A DNA stretch of 64,000 nt from Mytilus californianus (Eukaryota > Mollusca > Bivalvia > Mytilida > Mytilidae): the NCBI RefSeq assembly GCF_021869535.1, contig NW_026262734.1:76384339-76448338 (forward strand), written 5' to 3'. The position numbers and the translations under genes are program-made. Below are positions 22,083 to 33,900 of the stretch, in pieces. The notes beneath the pieces are model-generated. The model saw only the letters and a program-made list of their open reading frames with translations. It was not told where the DNA came from and made no database searches. Each line of letters starts with the position of its first letter. Positions within the stretch are counted from its first letter, which is position 1.

Positions 22083-25000
22083 CACCTCCATGTAAAATGT
22101 TGTATATGCATTCCAGTAGGATCCCCTTGCAACTATGTCACAACCAGAAAGGACAACTGGTTCCGACACACGAAGACGCAGAGACATTTGAAAATACATG
22201 AAACTGACACCAGTGAGAACAATAAGTCTACACAATCACCATCGAAGAAAAGGAAGAGAAGTGTAGGAGCTGACAATTTTACGATGAACGGAGAACCATT
22301 ACCAGGACCGAGCAACGATGCAGCAGCACGACATGACGGTGAGTTGAAACGTGTAGAACCAGACAATTTTACGATGAACGGAGAACCATTACCAGGACCG
22401 AGCAGCGAAGCAGCACGAAATGACGGCGAGGAAGCTATCAAGAACAACGATGGAGGCGCTACACGAAGCAGGCGGGAGCTAAATGACAACGTAGAAGTGG
22501 TTGAACTACAACCTTCCACACAAGATGAACGTTATGATCTTATTCATTTCATGAGAGAAAAGCAGGAAAAGATCAAGTCGCTTCTGCAGGATCGGCGAAA
22601 AGAGGGCAACATCAAATTTTTTCTCAACGTGCAAGTGAGAATGATTAAATATGCCGTGGATGGGACATACAAAGAGCAGGCACCATTCTTTCGGAGTAAT
22701 ATAAAAACTGCAATGGTGAGTGAGAATGAAGAAGAAGACAAATTAGAACACGCCTTAAATGAGAGTTTACAGAAAATTTTCACCAGCATGGAAAACTTTC
22801 TGAAAAACGGAAGCGGTTATCAAATGGAAGAAGTACTTCAACTACAAGTAACCATCATAAATAACAAACCTTTGAGTGCAGGTAGTTATATACATTTAAC
22901 ACAAACGTTGAATAAGGCGAACTGTCTGTTGAATGTGATGAATCAAGATGATTGTTGTTTCATGTGGAGTGTGTTAGCCAGTCTTCACCCGCCAAACGAG
23001 GGAGAGACGCATCCAGAACATGTACACCACTATCAAGCATACGCTGATAGGATTGATGTGACGGGGATACAATTTCCGACACCAGTATCGCAGATTGCGA
23101 AGTTTGAGCGACAGAACGCAACCATTTCAATTAATGTGTTCGGTTACGAAGAGAGGAATGATGAAATCTATCCGTTGTACATAACCAAGAAGACAAACTT
23201 TCATCATATAAATTTGTTGTACACGAGGAGAGACGAAAATCAATCACATTATGTGTTGATAACAAATTTCAACAGGCTTCTATCTAGAGTTAAAAAACAC
23301 AATGGAGAGACTTTTTTCTGTTATCTTTGTCTCCAAGGATTTACAGAAAATAGACTTGTGATGAAACATCAAGAGGATTGTAAACAGGTAGATTTTCAAA
23401 AGATTTCACTTCCGAAAGGGGGGAAGGTGGTAGAATTTAAGGAATATAAGAAGACGGAAAGACACCCGTTTGTCATTTACGCTGACTTTGAATGTTTGAC
23501 CAGAAAAATAGAAACCTGTGAACAGAATCCAACACCACTAGATACCAACAAATGGAGGAGTACAATTTTGGGTACCAGAGAGTTTCCATCGACGAGCGGT
23601 ACGAGAAACCACCCGTCATCTATCGCGGACCTGACGTGATTGAAACTTTCATTGATGCCTTATTAGAAGAGGAAAGAGAGATTATGGGTTTCCTATCACA
23701 CAATGAACCAATGATAGTCAATAAATTCGTGCAAATGGAGTACAATCTCGAAACCATGTGCTACGCATGTTGAAATCTATTCAGCACTAAAAACAGGAAG
23801 GTTATACACTATTCTCATTTATCGGGGGAAGTGATTGGAATAGCGTGCAATGATTGTAATTTGAAAATGAAAGTACCAAATTTCATTCCGGTAGTCATAC
23901 ACAACCTAAAAGGTTTTGATGCCAATCTAATAATGACAAAGATTAGTAAGTACAAAGACAGAATTATAAACGTCATTCCTTTCAACAAGGAAAAGTATCT
24001 GTCGTTTACATTGGTACACCTACGATTTATAGACTCGCTTCAGTTTTTGAACGAATCGTTAGCATCGTTGACGAAAAATCTGGCACAAGAAGGAGAGAAA
24101 CATTTCATTTACTTAAGAAAAGGTTTCCCAAACCTAGATCATTTTTCCATGTTGTTGCGGAAGGGTGTTCCTATATGACTACGTCGACGAGGAGAGTAAA
24201 TTGGAGGAGAGGAGCTTACCTAGCAAAGAGAATTTTTACAGTCGATTGTTAGGGGAACACATCAGCGATGAGGACTTTCACTTTGCCAATAAAGTATGGG
24301 AGAAGATGAATGTAAAGACGATAGGTGAATATTCCGATATATACCTTCGAATGGACGTTGCGCTCCTCTCTGACATTTTCGAAGGATTTAGAGACATCTC
24401 TCTTCGCGACTACCAACTTGATCCGTGTTATTATTTCACGACCCCCGGATTAAGTTGGTCCGCCATGCTTAAGAAAATTGGCGTTGTTTTTGGGCCTCAT
24501 TACAGACATCGATATGCTGTTGTTCATAGAGAAGGGGTTGCGAGGGGGAGTGTCCAGCATATTCCATCGATATGCTAAAGCCAACATCCCTACCTCATCG
24601 ATGATTATGATCCGAGTAAAGAAACATCGTACCTGGGATATTTCGATGCCAATAACCTTTATGGATGGGCAATGAGTCAACACCTTCCCTATGGATTTTT
24701 CAGCTCAAGAACAACATTGGATCTTTGACACCTTATTCCAAAGAGGGTTACATATTTGAAGTTGATTTAGAGTACCCCCTGCCTTACACGATGAACACTC
24801 TGATTTCCCTTTGGCCCCCGAACGACAGACCATTCGCACTGAGGACCTTTCACCCTACTCTCGTAAGATGCTTGAGGAATTATTGGGAAAGAAGACGTTG
24901 GGGTCGTGTGAAAAGTTGGTGCCGAATTTACACGACAAGGAAACATATGTCATTCACTACCGCAACCTACAATTGTTTGGAATTGAGAATGCGACACAAA

Positions 25001-25796
25001 CGAGTTCGAGAAAATGTACTACAAGTTATTAAACAACAGCATATTTGGTAGGTCGTTAATGAACATCCGAAAACACGTCAACGTCAAGCTCTGTCACACA
25101 GAAAAAAAGTTCCTGAAATATGCGGCGAGACCATCTTTCAAGTCGTGCACAGTTGTTAACGAGGATCTAGTAGCAGTTGAAAACCTGCGCACACATATTT
25201 TAATGAACCAACCAATATACGTAGGTTTCAGCATTCTTGACCTGTCCAAGCACTTGATGTATGACTTTCATTACAAACATATGAAGACGTTATATGGTGA
25301 AATAATACGACTCTGGTTCACCGACACAGATAGTTTCCTGTACCACATTCAAACCGAAGACATGTATGACGATATGATTGAATATCAAGACATGTTTGAC
25401 ACCAACGAGTATGATGAAGCCCACATGTTACACAGCAATCATAACAGAAAAGTATTGGGGAAATTTAAAGACGAAACGGAAGGTGTACCTATAAGTGAAT
25501 TCGTAGGTTTACGAGCTAAAATGTACTCGTATGCATTCGAAGGGGGAAAGAAACATACGGCAAAAGGTATCACGAAATCTGCCTCTCGTTCACTAAAACA
25601 TGACATGTATAAGCAGTGTTTGTTAGAGAAAAGCGTATATCGCACGCGCATGAATACAATACGAAGTGATAACCACAAAATATTTGCACAAACCATGATT
25701 AAGAAAAGTCTAGTTCATTTCGATGACAAACGATGGATCCTGGATGATGGAATTACCACACGAGCCTATGGACACAAAGACAACACTAATCTTTAA
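22083..25796 (+). pseudogene. PolB: Polinton protein-primed DNA polymerase B, broken
   Basis: The N-terminus has a possible C2H2-like patch (22100-22190), then a low-complexity region with two tandem copies of DNFTMNGEPLPGPS (22275-22405). The first long segment (to 23639) includes the HYVLI.NFNRLL and C..C...H..DC zinc-ribbon-like stretch and the exonuclease I box YADFE (about 23480). Exo II (HNLKGFDANL, about 23900) and the Exo III region (DVALLSDIFEGFRD, then [13 protein letters not shown], about 24350-24460) follow in other frames. Polymerase motif A ([10 protein letters not shown], about 24647) is in a third frame. Motif B (KLLNNSIFG, about 25030) and motif C (FTDTDS, about 25320) lie in the last open segment. 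Breaks include shifts near 23570, 24170, 24490, 24590 and 24775, an in-frame TGA at 23771, and a deletion near 24990 that removes a conserved stretch before motif B. Confidence 0.9.
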
Positions 25797-26596
25797 TCAT
25801 TTTCATGGTAAATACGTTAGTTTATTTTAATTTGTTTATGTTTGTTATCTTGTAAATACGGTAATTTATGTTTTTTTTTCTCCGTATGCGTAGTGTTTTG
25901 TTTTGTGTGATTGTTTATTTGTATTTATATATATATATATATATATATATTCACTTTTTGGTCTTTTGGAAAATGTTGTTTGTGCTGTATTTAGAACCCT
26001 CTACCAAGAAATTTGTTTTACATGCACACGTATAAAAATTGCGGTTTTTATCCAACGCAATCATAGGTTTGAACGTTGTTTTCAATTTATACTTGTTTTT
26101 ATTATTTTGTTTGGGCTTGTATTATATTTTCCTTCGGGTTTATATGATCCGTTCATCCTATTTCGACTCTTTAAACTTTAAGAGTCTGTCCTAAATTGAG
26201 GTAAATTATATGGCCTTCCAAATACCGTTTCGATCCCTAACATCATTAAAGAGACATTAATTGTCGAAATCTGGATATGGTGTACAAAAAAAAGAAAAAT
26301 ATTTTGCACTTTATTTTTGCGATATACCATCTTTTCGCAAGTTTATTGTTTTCTGTTTGGTATTAAAATTAATAATTAAGACCCATGTAACATCTGGTGA
26401 TCAATTTATTTGGCAATCGCCAATGGCAGTCTGCAGGGTTTAAGAACATTAGTTGTTCGACCTGTTAGTCAAATGCGTTTTGTTCAAATATACTTTTCAC
26501 TTTTTGGTCTTTTGCGGTTTTTATCCAACGCAATCATAGGTTTGAGCAGGCTTTAGCAGTGACAGATAGTTGCCATCTGAAAAGTGAGGTTGTAAA
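25797..26596. other. Polinton internal gap between convergent genes
   Basis: No gene. It contains a (TA)n tract at about 25926-25951. A phrase 'tcactttttggtctttt' (about 25951) followed further on by 'gcggtttttatccaacgcaatcataggtttga' (26041) recurs at about 26498-26553 with the two parts directly joined. The region separates the 3' ends of the polymerase (+) and the capsid gene (-). Confidence 0.6.
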
Positions 26597-27723
26597 TCAA
26601 TACAAAATAAAGCATATCCATTGTTGAAGTCCGATCTTGTTATTTAATTCCCCGCATCTCCACCCCACTTTCCACAGTTTTTCAAACATTTTAACGTATG
26701 CTGCAACATTTGTTGCACCCCTGTCTTCGTTAAATTGTAGTTTCAGAGGAATTCCATCTACAGGAACTCCATCACAGTACAGAGTTATTTGTTGTAAGTC
26801 AAAATGTTGAAAATTCCGAGGATTGAGTTGATAATCACCGTTCACAGCGTTTGTCGAAGTTAGACCCATAATGATTCGTTTTGGTTTCACGTCTTGGAAA
26901 ACGTTCTCCAACACTGCATTCGTACTACCCATCATAAGAGTGATTTGTTTCATTACTGTTTTGGTATAGGGATATTTAGCATTCGTTGATTTCAATGCTT
27001 CCGAATGAGCAAAAATGATTGCTGGATTGACCTTAATTTTACACACTTTAACGACAATATCTTAGTCAGCATCGTCTTCGGTCGACATCAGACAGAAATT
27101 CGGTCTACTTCTGAAAAGTTTCAATTTTACGTCAACCATATTCAATAAGTAACGATCCATTTCAAAGAGATCGTGAAACAACATTCCCTCCATATCAAGG
27201 CTCTTAGAATTACCTATCAGTTTTTTCCTTTCGTAAGCCCAGTGTTTGTGTCAAAAGAGTCCATGTGTTTACTTCTGTCCTTATAAAACTACGCACTCGT
27301 TAGTTGTGATGATTTTGCATCGTGTCCATAATCGAGTAACGTTTTCATCATGCATTTGTACGAGTAGTTGGTATTACTGGATGATACCAGTGAACCTTGT
27401 AGGTAACAGTCGACCTGAGAAAAAAGTGCATAGAAAAATCCATTTACTGGTGCCACCTTTGAATCTATAGCGATATTGTCTCCATTGCTATGTTTTACGA
27501 GCAGCTTAACGTATAGTTTCGATCGTCTAAGGTCGATGTATTCTAGTCCGTTCTGCGCACACAAATTATATTCTATGGGGTTGTAGGCTGTCACTTGCGA
27601 TGTGGGTCGACATTCTTCATACGAGATTGACTCAACTCCTAACTGGTATAGAGGTATCTCGAAAACTTCTAATTGTGAAGGAATAGCTTCGGTGAAGTTG
27701 TTCTGCGATGTTAGTAAAGCCAT
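26597..27723 (-). pseudogene. MCP: Polinton major capsid protein (double jelly-roll)
   Basis: The N-terminal open part (27723-27289) begins MALLTSQNNF and has the SQVTAYNPIEYNLCAQNG..YIDL..SKLYVK pattern of Polinton hexon-like capsid proteins. The middle part (27240-27050, another frame) contains LDMEGMLFHDLFEMDRYLL and ends at an in-frame TAA. The C-terminal part (27046-26597) has AIIFAHSEALKSTNAKYPYTKT and LQQITLYCDGVPV, again typical of this family. A TAG at 27289-27291, a shift near 27240 and a TAA near 27062 interrupt it. In intact relatives it builds the virion-like capsid; here it is a remnant. It is the last gene of the minus-strand block. Confidence 0.85.
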
Positions 27724-27725
27724 TT

Positions 27726-28097
27726 TTAATTGGAAAAAAACGTCTCGTTTCGGTTCTCTTTTCTTTTTGCGGGCACTAGTTCCACTGCTGGTTGGCTTAT
27801 GACTGGTCTTTCGTTTGCGTTTTGTTTTTCTTTTATATGTAAACCCTCATCTTCTAAAGACTCTTTAGCCATTTCAACTATTTGCTCACTTGGACTAACT
27901 AGACGAAGATTGCACTTTTCATTAGATTTCGACGACGTTGACGGCGATCTTTGATTTTGAATGGGTATCATAAAAGACCCATTACGTCCTGTATTTTTCA
28001 TGTGCGTTATATAAGTTTTATTATTCCCCTGCACAACATTTTGATAATATTTCGACCACTTCTCCATGCTTGGAATGTACATTTTGTCTGTATTCAT
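27726..28097 (-). CDS. Small Polinton-conserved protein
   Basis: This 123-residue frame starts at MNTDKMYIPSMEKWSKYYQN and ends two bases before the capsid gene start. The opening MYIPS..KW..YY is a pattern I associate with a short protein encoded next to the capsid gene in Polintons (sometimes labelled PX). The C-terminal half is charged and probably disordered. The intact frame and tight spacing argue that it is real. The precise role, possibly virion-associated, is inferred from its position only. Confidence 0.6.
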   Translation of the reverse strand: MNTDKMYIPSMEKWSKYYQNVVQGNNKTYITHMKNTGRNGSFMIPIQNQRSPSTSSKSNEKCNLRLVSPSEQIVEMAKESLEDEGLHIKEKQNANERPVISQPAVELVPAKRKENRNETFFSN

Positions 28098-28099
28098 CG

Positions 28100-28557
28100 T
28101 TAACGCTTCCCCGTTCTTTTTCTAATATGTAGTGTACAGGACAGACGTTGAGTTAAAAATGACGCTTGTTCTCCACTTTCGTCGAAAATATGTATTTCTA
28201 TGTCGCGGATTTCTGTTTTTTTCACAGGGACGAAAATAGGGTTAGAAAAAAAACGTAATTCCAGGTGTTGTTTGGTGTAGGAAACACACGTCGTAAAAGT
28301 GAAAACTGATTGTGAAACAGGCTTACACCCATACACACGTCACAAAAAAATGTATAGTTCGTATTTTTTTTTTTAACAGTTGAAATTTTCTCCTCGGAAT
28401 AAAAATCCAAAACAGCTATTTCCCATTTCCCCTCTAAATACAAAGTGTCACTTAGGTGAACCTTGAAATTTGAAGGTGTATTTTCGGGATAATACTTATT
28501 TGATTGGTCGTTGATTAAGAAAAGAATTTGCTCCTCATCAATATCATTGTTTGTCAT
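28100..28557 (-). pseudogene. Penton-like minor capsid protein, frameshifted
   Basis: The first part (28557-28222) has SNKYYPENTPSNFKVHLSD..LEGKWEIAVLDF, the N-terminal signature of the single-jelly-roll minor capsid (penton-like) protein of Polintons, formerly called PY. The second part (28336-28100) is in another frame and has VPVKKTEIRDIEIHIFDESGE..SFL...SCTLHIRKR, matching the end of that family. The frame changes near 28330 in a GT-repeat next to a T-run. It overlaps the integrase end by a few bases and abuts the small protein downstream, consistent with a single transcription block. Confidence 0.75.
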
Positions 28558-29348
28558 GATAGTGTTTGAATGTCTTCCTCGGGAATGTATTGATTATATT
28601 TATCAGGCCAACCTTGAAATTTACATAAAAACTCTGTCTTCCCTCGCCTTTTTCGCTTTTTAAGAACTTTTTGTACAACCCAGAGTGATGAATCTGATTT
28701 ATCAACAGCTTGAAGTTCAGAAGAATAATATTCACCTAAAATCACTTCATTGTTATAAAAGGAGCCCAATTTATAAAGGTTGATGTTCTGCTTTTTAAAT
28801 CTCCATACAACTTTAAATATCTCATCCGTCCATTTTTGACTATAATTTCTGTGAAAAATGTGTCGCGTATAAGCAATTCTAACAAGAGAACCGATTTTAA
28901 ATTTGTAACTCTTTCGCCGTTGCATTCTTATTTTTCTCATCGAATCTGCTTCGGTTTTAAGTTGTTTCGTGTTTTTGGTATTTGGTCGACTCATCTTATC
29001 AGGTGATTGTTTTTTGTTCAAGTATTGTTGAACCCATACATCCGCTTCATTTTCAGGTGTAACATCGTTGGGCGCAATGTAGTTTAAGGACCTGTGTGGT
29101 GTTGCATTGTAGCTCTTTACAAATTTTTGTAAGTTGTCAATGTAGCGATACGTTCTCTTTTTAGTAAAGTAACGATAACATTTGTTTTTTATGGTTTGTA
29201 TCACACGCTCTGTATAGTTTGCTTTAATCTCGTTCTTAGAAAAAATCAAGGTTTCATCAAAAGGTGAGATATCTGTACATTTTTTTAACAAATATAATAC
29301 AAGATCAAAAGCATAAACTTCACACACAAACACACTATTAAAACACAA
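28554..29348 (-). pseudogene. INT: Polinton integrase, C-terminal part with chromodomain
   Basis: The frame contains the last part of the retroviral-type integrase core: KANYTERVIQTIKNKCYRYF carries the catalytic Glu, and SYNATPHRSL follows. It then has the SH3-like C-terminal domain (KFKIGSLVRI...F.RNYSQKWTDEIFKV) and a chromodomain (LWVVQKVLKKRKRRGKTEFLCKFQGW). The zinc-binding head and the first two catalytic Asp residues are absent. The first 35 codons before FDETLIFSK do not look like integrase and lead into a CA microsatellite. A possible splice acceptor (TTGTACAG-type) lies at that junction, so an upstream exon elsewhere is conceivable, but none was found. Confidence 0.85.
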
Positions 29349-29370
29349 AGTCAGATCAAAAGTATAAACT

Positions 29371-29371
<1 letters not shown>

Positions 29372-29413
<42 letters not shown>
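29372..29413. repeat. (CA)n microsatellite
   Basis: About 20 uninterrupted CA units, lying immediately upstream (on the minus strand) of the truncated integrase. Confidence 0.95.
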
Positions 29414-29416
<3 letters not shown>

Positions 29417-30184
29417 TTAAAACATAAAGTCAGAACTTACAATACAAGAAAACATAAGATAACAAACTTTATTAGAAACACAAAAACTATGTACATCTTG
29501 TTGTCTCTGAAATGTGGATAAAGAGAGGTAACTCTAATTTCCATAGAATATCACTTTTCTGTTTAAAGCTTTAAAATTGCACCAATGATATAATAAAAGC
29601 ACTATAAATGAGAATGTTTTCATTTGCATAATCTGAATAATTTGTCAGATTCTTTTAAAACATATGGTTGATGGGAGGTTAATCGAATTTTGTTTAGAAT
29701 AGCATTGTTTTTATTTAAGAATTACAAACTACATACTTCTTCACCTAAAAATGTTTTTAAAAAAAAACATAATATATTCTTTTGCACTAGAAGAAAGGGA
29801 ATGAAGTTTGTGAGCACTAATTGAGTAACAAACAAACATTTTATGTAAAATAACAGCACTAATACAAAGACAGACAATCATTTTATCTGAAATCATATTA
29901 TGTTCAACAGCTTAAAAAAAAAAAAAAAGACAATACAAAAATGAATAAAATGCTTCACTAAGCGCAGCCTGATACGACCGCAGTGGTCCAACCCTGAACA
30001 TTTGGGGCAAATTTGGATGCAATATTCAAGCTTGATACTGTCTGAATTTTGATTGTGATAATAAAGGTTTCTGACACAAAATTAATGTGGTCAAAGATCT
30101 TACAAATCTATTGCCCAATACTGCGCAATTGAAGATTTCTTCTTTAAACTTTTCAAAAATTTGAAATTTGAAAATTTTTGAAAA
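29414..30184. other. Non-coding Polinton interior with dispersed repeat
   Basis: AT-rich with no gene. 29945-30015 is a second copy of the 'gatacgaccgcag.ggtccaaccctgaaca' repeat seen at 17155-17215. It follows a poly-A stretch (29913-29928). Confidence 0.55.
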
Positions 30185-30640
30185 AAAATATGAATTCTTA
30201 AAAAAATTGTGATATGGAACCTTGTGGTACAATGTCAGAGAGATCCATACACTTACACACAAGTTATTGTCCGGAAACTACAAAAATTGTTGATTTTGGC
30301 TCCTTTTTGGCCCTTAATTCCTAAACTGTGGGCCCCAATACCCCTTAAATGAATCCCAACCTTCTACTTGTGGTATTAAACATTGTGGTACAATTTCAGA
30401 GCAATCAAAATACTTATACACAAGTTAATATCCTGAAACTAGAAAAATGCTTGTTTTTGGCCCCTTTTGGGCCCCTTATTCCAAAGTGGTTATGACCATC
30501 ATCCCCAAAATCAATCCCAAACTTCCTTTTGTGGTATTGAACCTTCTTAAAAAATTTCATAGAGATCCATTCACTTAAACTAAAGATATTGTCTTCGGAC
30601 GACGACGCAGACGACGACGACATCATACCATTATACATTT
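30185..30640 (-). repeat. Inverted copies of the 2.2-2.9 kb repeat family
   Basis: On the minus strand the order is GTCGTCGTC-rich head (about 30600-30625), 'ttcaataccacaaaaggaag', 'gggattgattttgggg', 'aagcatttttctagtttcagg' and 'cttgtg..taagta', then a second and a third unit. This matches 2150-2700 on the plus strand. It is an insertion of a mussel repeat inside the Polinton. Confidence 0.75.
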
Positions 30641-30989
30641 TTTAGAAAGAAAAAAATATGCAAGTGTTAACATGAAATCTATGACAATGTGCTTATCAAC
30701 ACACAATCTTAAAGAAAAATTTGGAGCTGAGATTTTTACCATTAATAGATTAATCATATAGATTGTGTTCATAACAACAAACTTTCAGAAATAATGCATG
30801 CATGTTTTTTCAACATCTTTTAAGGAATGATTATCCTTTATAACAAAACTATTTCAAATGAAAACAAGAAGAAAAAAGGTCATGTTCTAATTTGTTTTTG
30901 ATTCTTTGTTTATTGCATATTTTACACGACAACCAATATTTATAAATACTAACCATTTTTTCAAATGAAATTATAATTCAATTTTCATC

Positions 30990-33900
30990 ATGAGTACCCA
31001 ACAAGAAATCATAATGTTGAAAAAGGAACTGTTTAATTAAATGGCAAAAGTCAGAAGGTTGGAAAAAAAAAACAGAACAAAACTATTGAAAAGGTAAGTG
31101 AAAATTAATTGTTTTTTTGTGTCTTCCGGTGGTTAAAAAGTAGATATTCTGCAGTTACCCTATCAAATCTTCTCTGAAAATTGGGTTTATTGGTAGTAGA
31201 TAGAGAACACCAATAACACAAACTGCCAAAATGTCTGGAATAAAAAAATCAAAAGGAAGAAATTATTAGTATGCTAAAAAGGAGATTACTTTTGTTTCCT
31301 TTCATTTAAAACACAAAATTCAACCTCTGATGATAAATGAGATGTAATGCTAGGCACCCTTTTTAACTCAATAATATTTACGTGATAATATGATTTTCTC
31401 TTTTTACAATATGTACAAAAAAACTTAACAAATAAAACAAATAAAATTGATACAGAAAACACAGAAAGACAAGCGACTACAATTATCCATTTCCTATGAC
31501 TTTCTGTTCCTTCGTTAGCTGTAAAAAACAATTATCAATACTTAGTTAATTTATGATAAAATCATTATTTTGGAATGAATGATATATTTTTATTTCCTTT
31601 CTCTTCATCCACTTACATAAACTTTATTGACATGTAAATTTAATGATTTTCTTATTTTATTTAAATTCAAATCTTTAAAATTAAAACTTACAAAATATTA
31701 TGTGAGTGGTGTGTCCTTCTTCTTTATCAAACTCTTTCACTCCAAATGTAGTGCTTATTCGCTTATTCCTAATTAAATAGAAAATAATATTTGTTATCAA
31801 ACACTAACACTTTTCTTTTTATTTTGTATGTTGTTTTACATGTTAGAAGTGTGGTTATGGCATACAGGTATATTTTCTTTATTGTCTTTACTTAAATATA
31901 TGAATATTATATACACTTATCTTACCTAGTGATATTTTTTCTGTGGGTGTTACTTCTTCTTTTGCTTTCGAGCTGTATGTTTCAGTGGCTGTGTCCTAAA
32001 AAAGTTAGTCATAACAACGAGTTGTAAACAATGATTATTGTCTTAACTGTTTATTTTTTCTTCTTTTTAGAATCAAGTTATTGACTTAACAAATAGTGAA
32101 CAGGAGATGATGGAAATAGACAATCATGCTATAGCTAGTGCAAGCTGTAGTCAACATTAACAAAAAGATGTAAGCATAACTCTTTTAAAAATATAATCTT
32201 TTAGATTACAATAATCATAATCAAAATATATGGTTTAACATGAGTAATTGTGATTTATACCTAATGAAATATTCAAATAATAAGGTTTTTTTTTATGGTT
32301 TATAAAACAAATTGATGACTTAGTTCACTTTCTTTACATAGACATATGTCTCTGAAACATAAAACACTATGTTAATTTCTATAAAAAAGGAAATAATTAT
32401 TTCAACATTTTCTGTGTATTCATGTGTACAATATTTTTTTTTTATCAGGACATATCATTAGTACAAGAAATTGAAGAGGCAAGTGAAAGATTTCTCAATG
32501 TGAGTGTATAATTATTTTTTCAACATTAATTCTATTTTCATCAATAATGGAAATCAAAATTTATACCACCTGGTTGATTTTCTTATATGGTCACATGATT
32601 AACACTTCCGAATAAGGTATACAAATAATATCACATGCTTTCCTTAAATGGTCATATGATTAACTTCCTAATATGGTAATCGCGCTTACCATTCAAATTA
32701 TTGTAACTATTTTTTCACTTGTAAAATTTAAAGGGGCACTAGCTACGAGATATATAAAAAATCTAATATATGATTTTTTTTTGTTCAATCATTAATAAAA
32801 GTGAAATAGTGAAATAATTATTCGCTTTTAGCCGCCAGTATGGTTTAATTTTGTTAAAATAAGCTAAGAAACAATGATGATGAATTATTCACTTGCAAGT
32901 CAATAATTCGACCTCATTGAATCCGTATTCATGTGAACTTCAATTTAACCCCTTAGCTAGAGATGGATAACACGTGAATTGTATGTGTAAAGTTATTTAA
33001 AGGAAAGGAATGTCAACATTGAAAGTAAAATAAAGGTAAATCATTTGATTCACTGATCCAATCCACAAAAAAAAACATTCTTATACAGGTAAAAACGATG
33101 ATGAACATATATTTTTAATCTATAATATGAAATTAAACAGACCTAGAAAAATCCAAAAGCGCGTATTTTCTTAATCTATTTATATCTTTATTTATTTTTA
33201 CATCGCTTATATGGTCATCGGATGACTTTGGAGGTCAACTCGATAGTTAATTAGATGGCGTCTAGACTAAAATACACACGAAACGAAGCTACGTGTTATC
33301 ATGCCCATGTCCTGTTAACTGTTTATTTTAGACTTTTAATAGTTTGGATAAATATTTTACATTGTTATAAATTAAATATGAGAATTTGCGTCAAATTGGT
33401 GAACATGAATTTGACAGCTAGTGCCCCTTTAATCAAAAACAAAGTACTTACATACGATGAGCATTCTTCCTCCTTCACCACTATAATCTTCCCTTCCACT
33501 GTATCACATAGCTCTTTATTGGATAATGTTAGTTCAAAGACACAAGTAGCTTTAACATGGATATTTCGAATCTGTTCGCTTTTGATAACATAGTTCATAA
33601 ACACTCTGTTGATAGAAGGATCTATCTCTCCACTAAAGTACACAACACCATCACCTCGACAATCCATTATATCTTCACTTATATAACATTCTGCTGTATT
33701 TGTAACACTTCCCACACGGGTTATTGATAACAAACAACACACGACAACAAACAAAAAACATGGCGATCATCTTCAATTTCTATAATAAGTGTGTGAAGAG
33801 GTTACGTCAAGTGGGTGAATAAAGGAAAGCTTTTATTGTCTTTACCTGATTAAAAGAACGACTTTTTTTGAAGAAAAATAAGAATTTCATCAATATTGTT

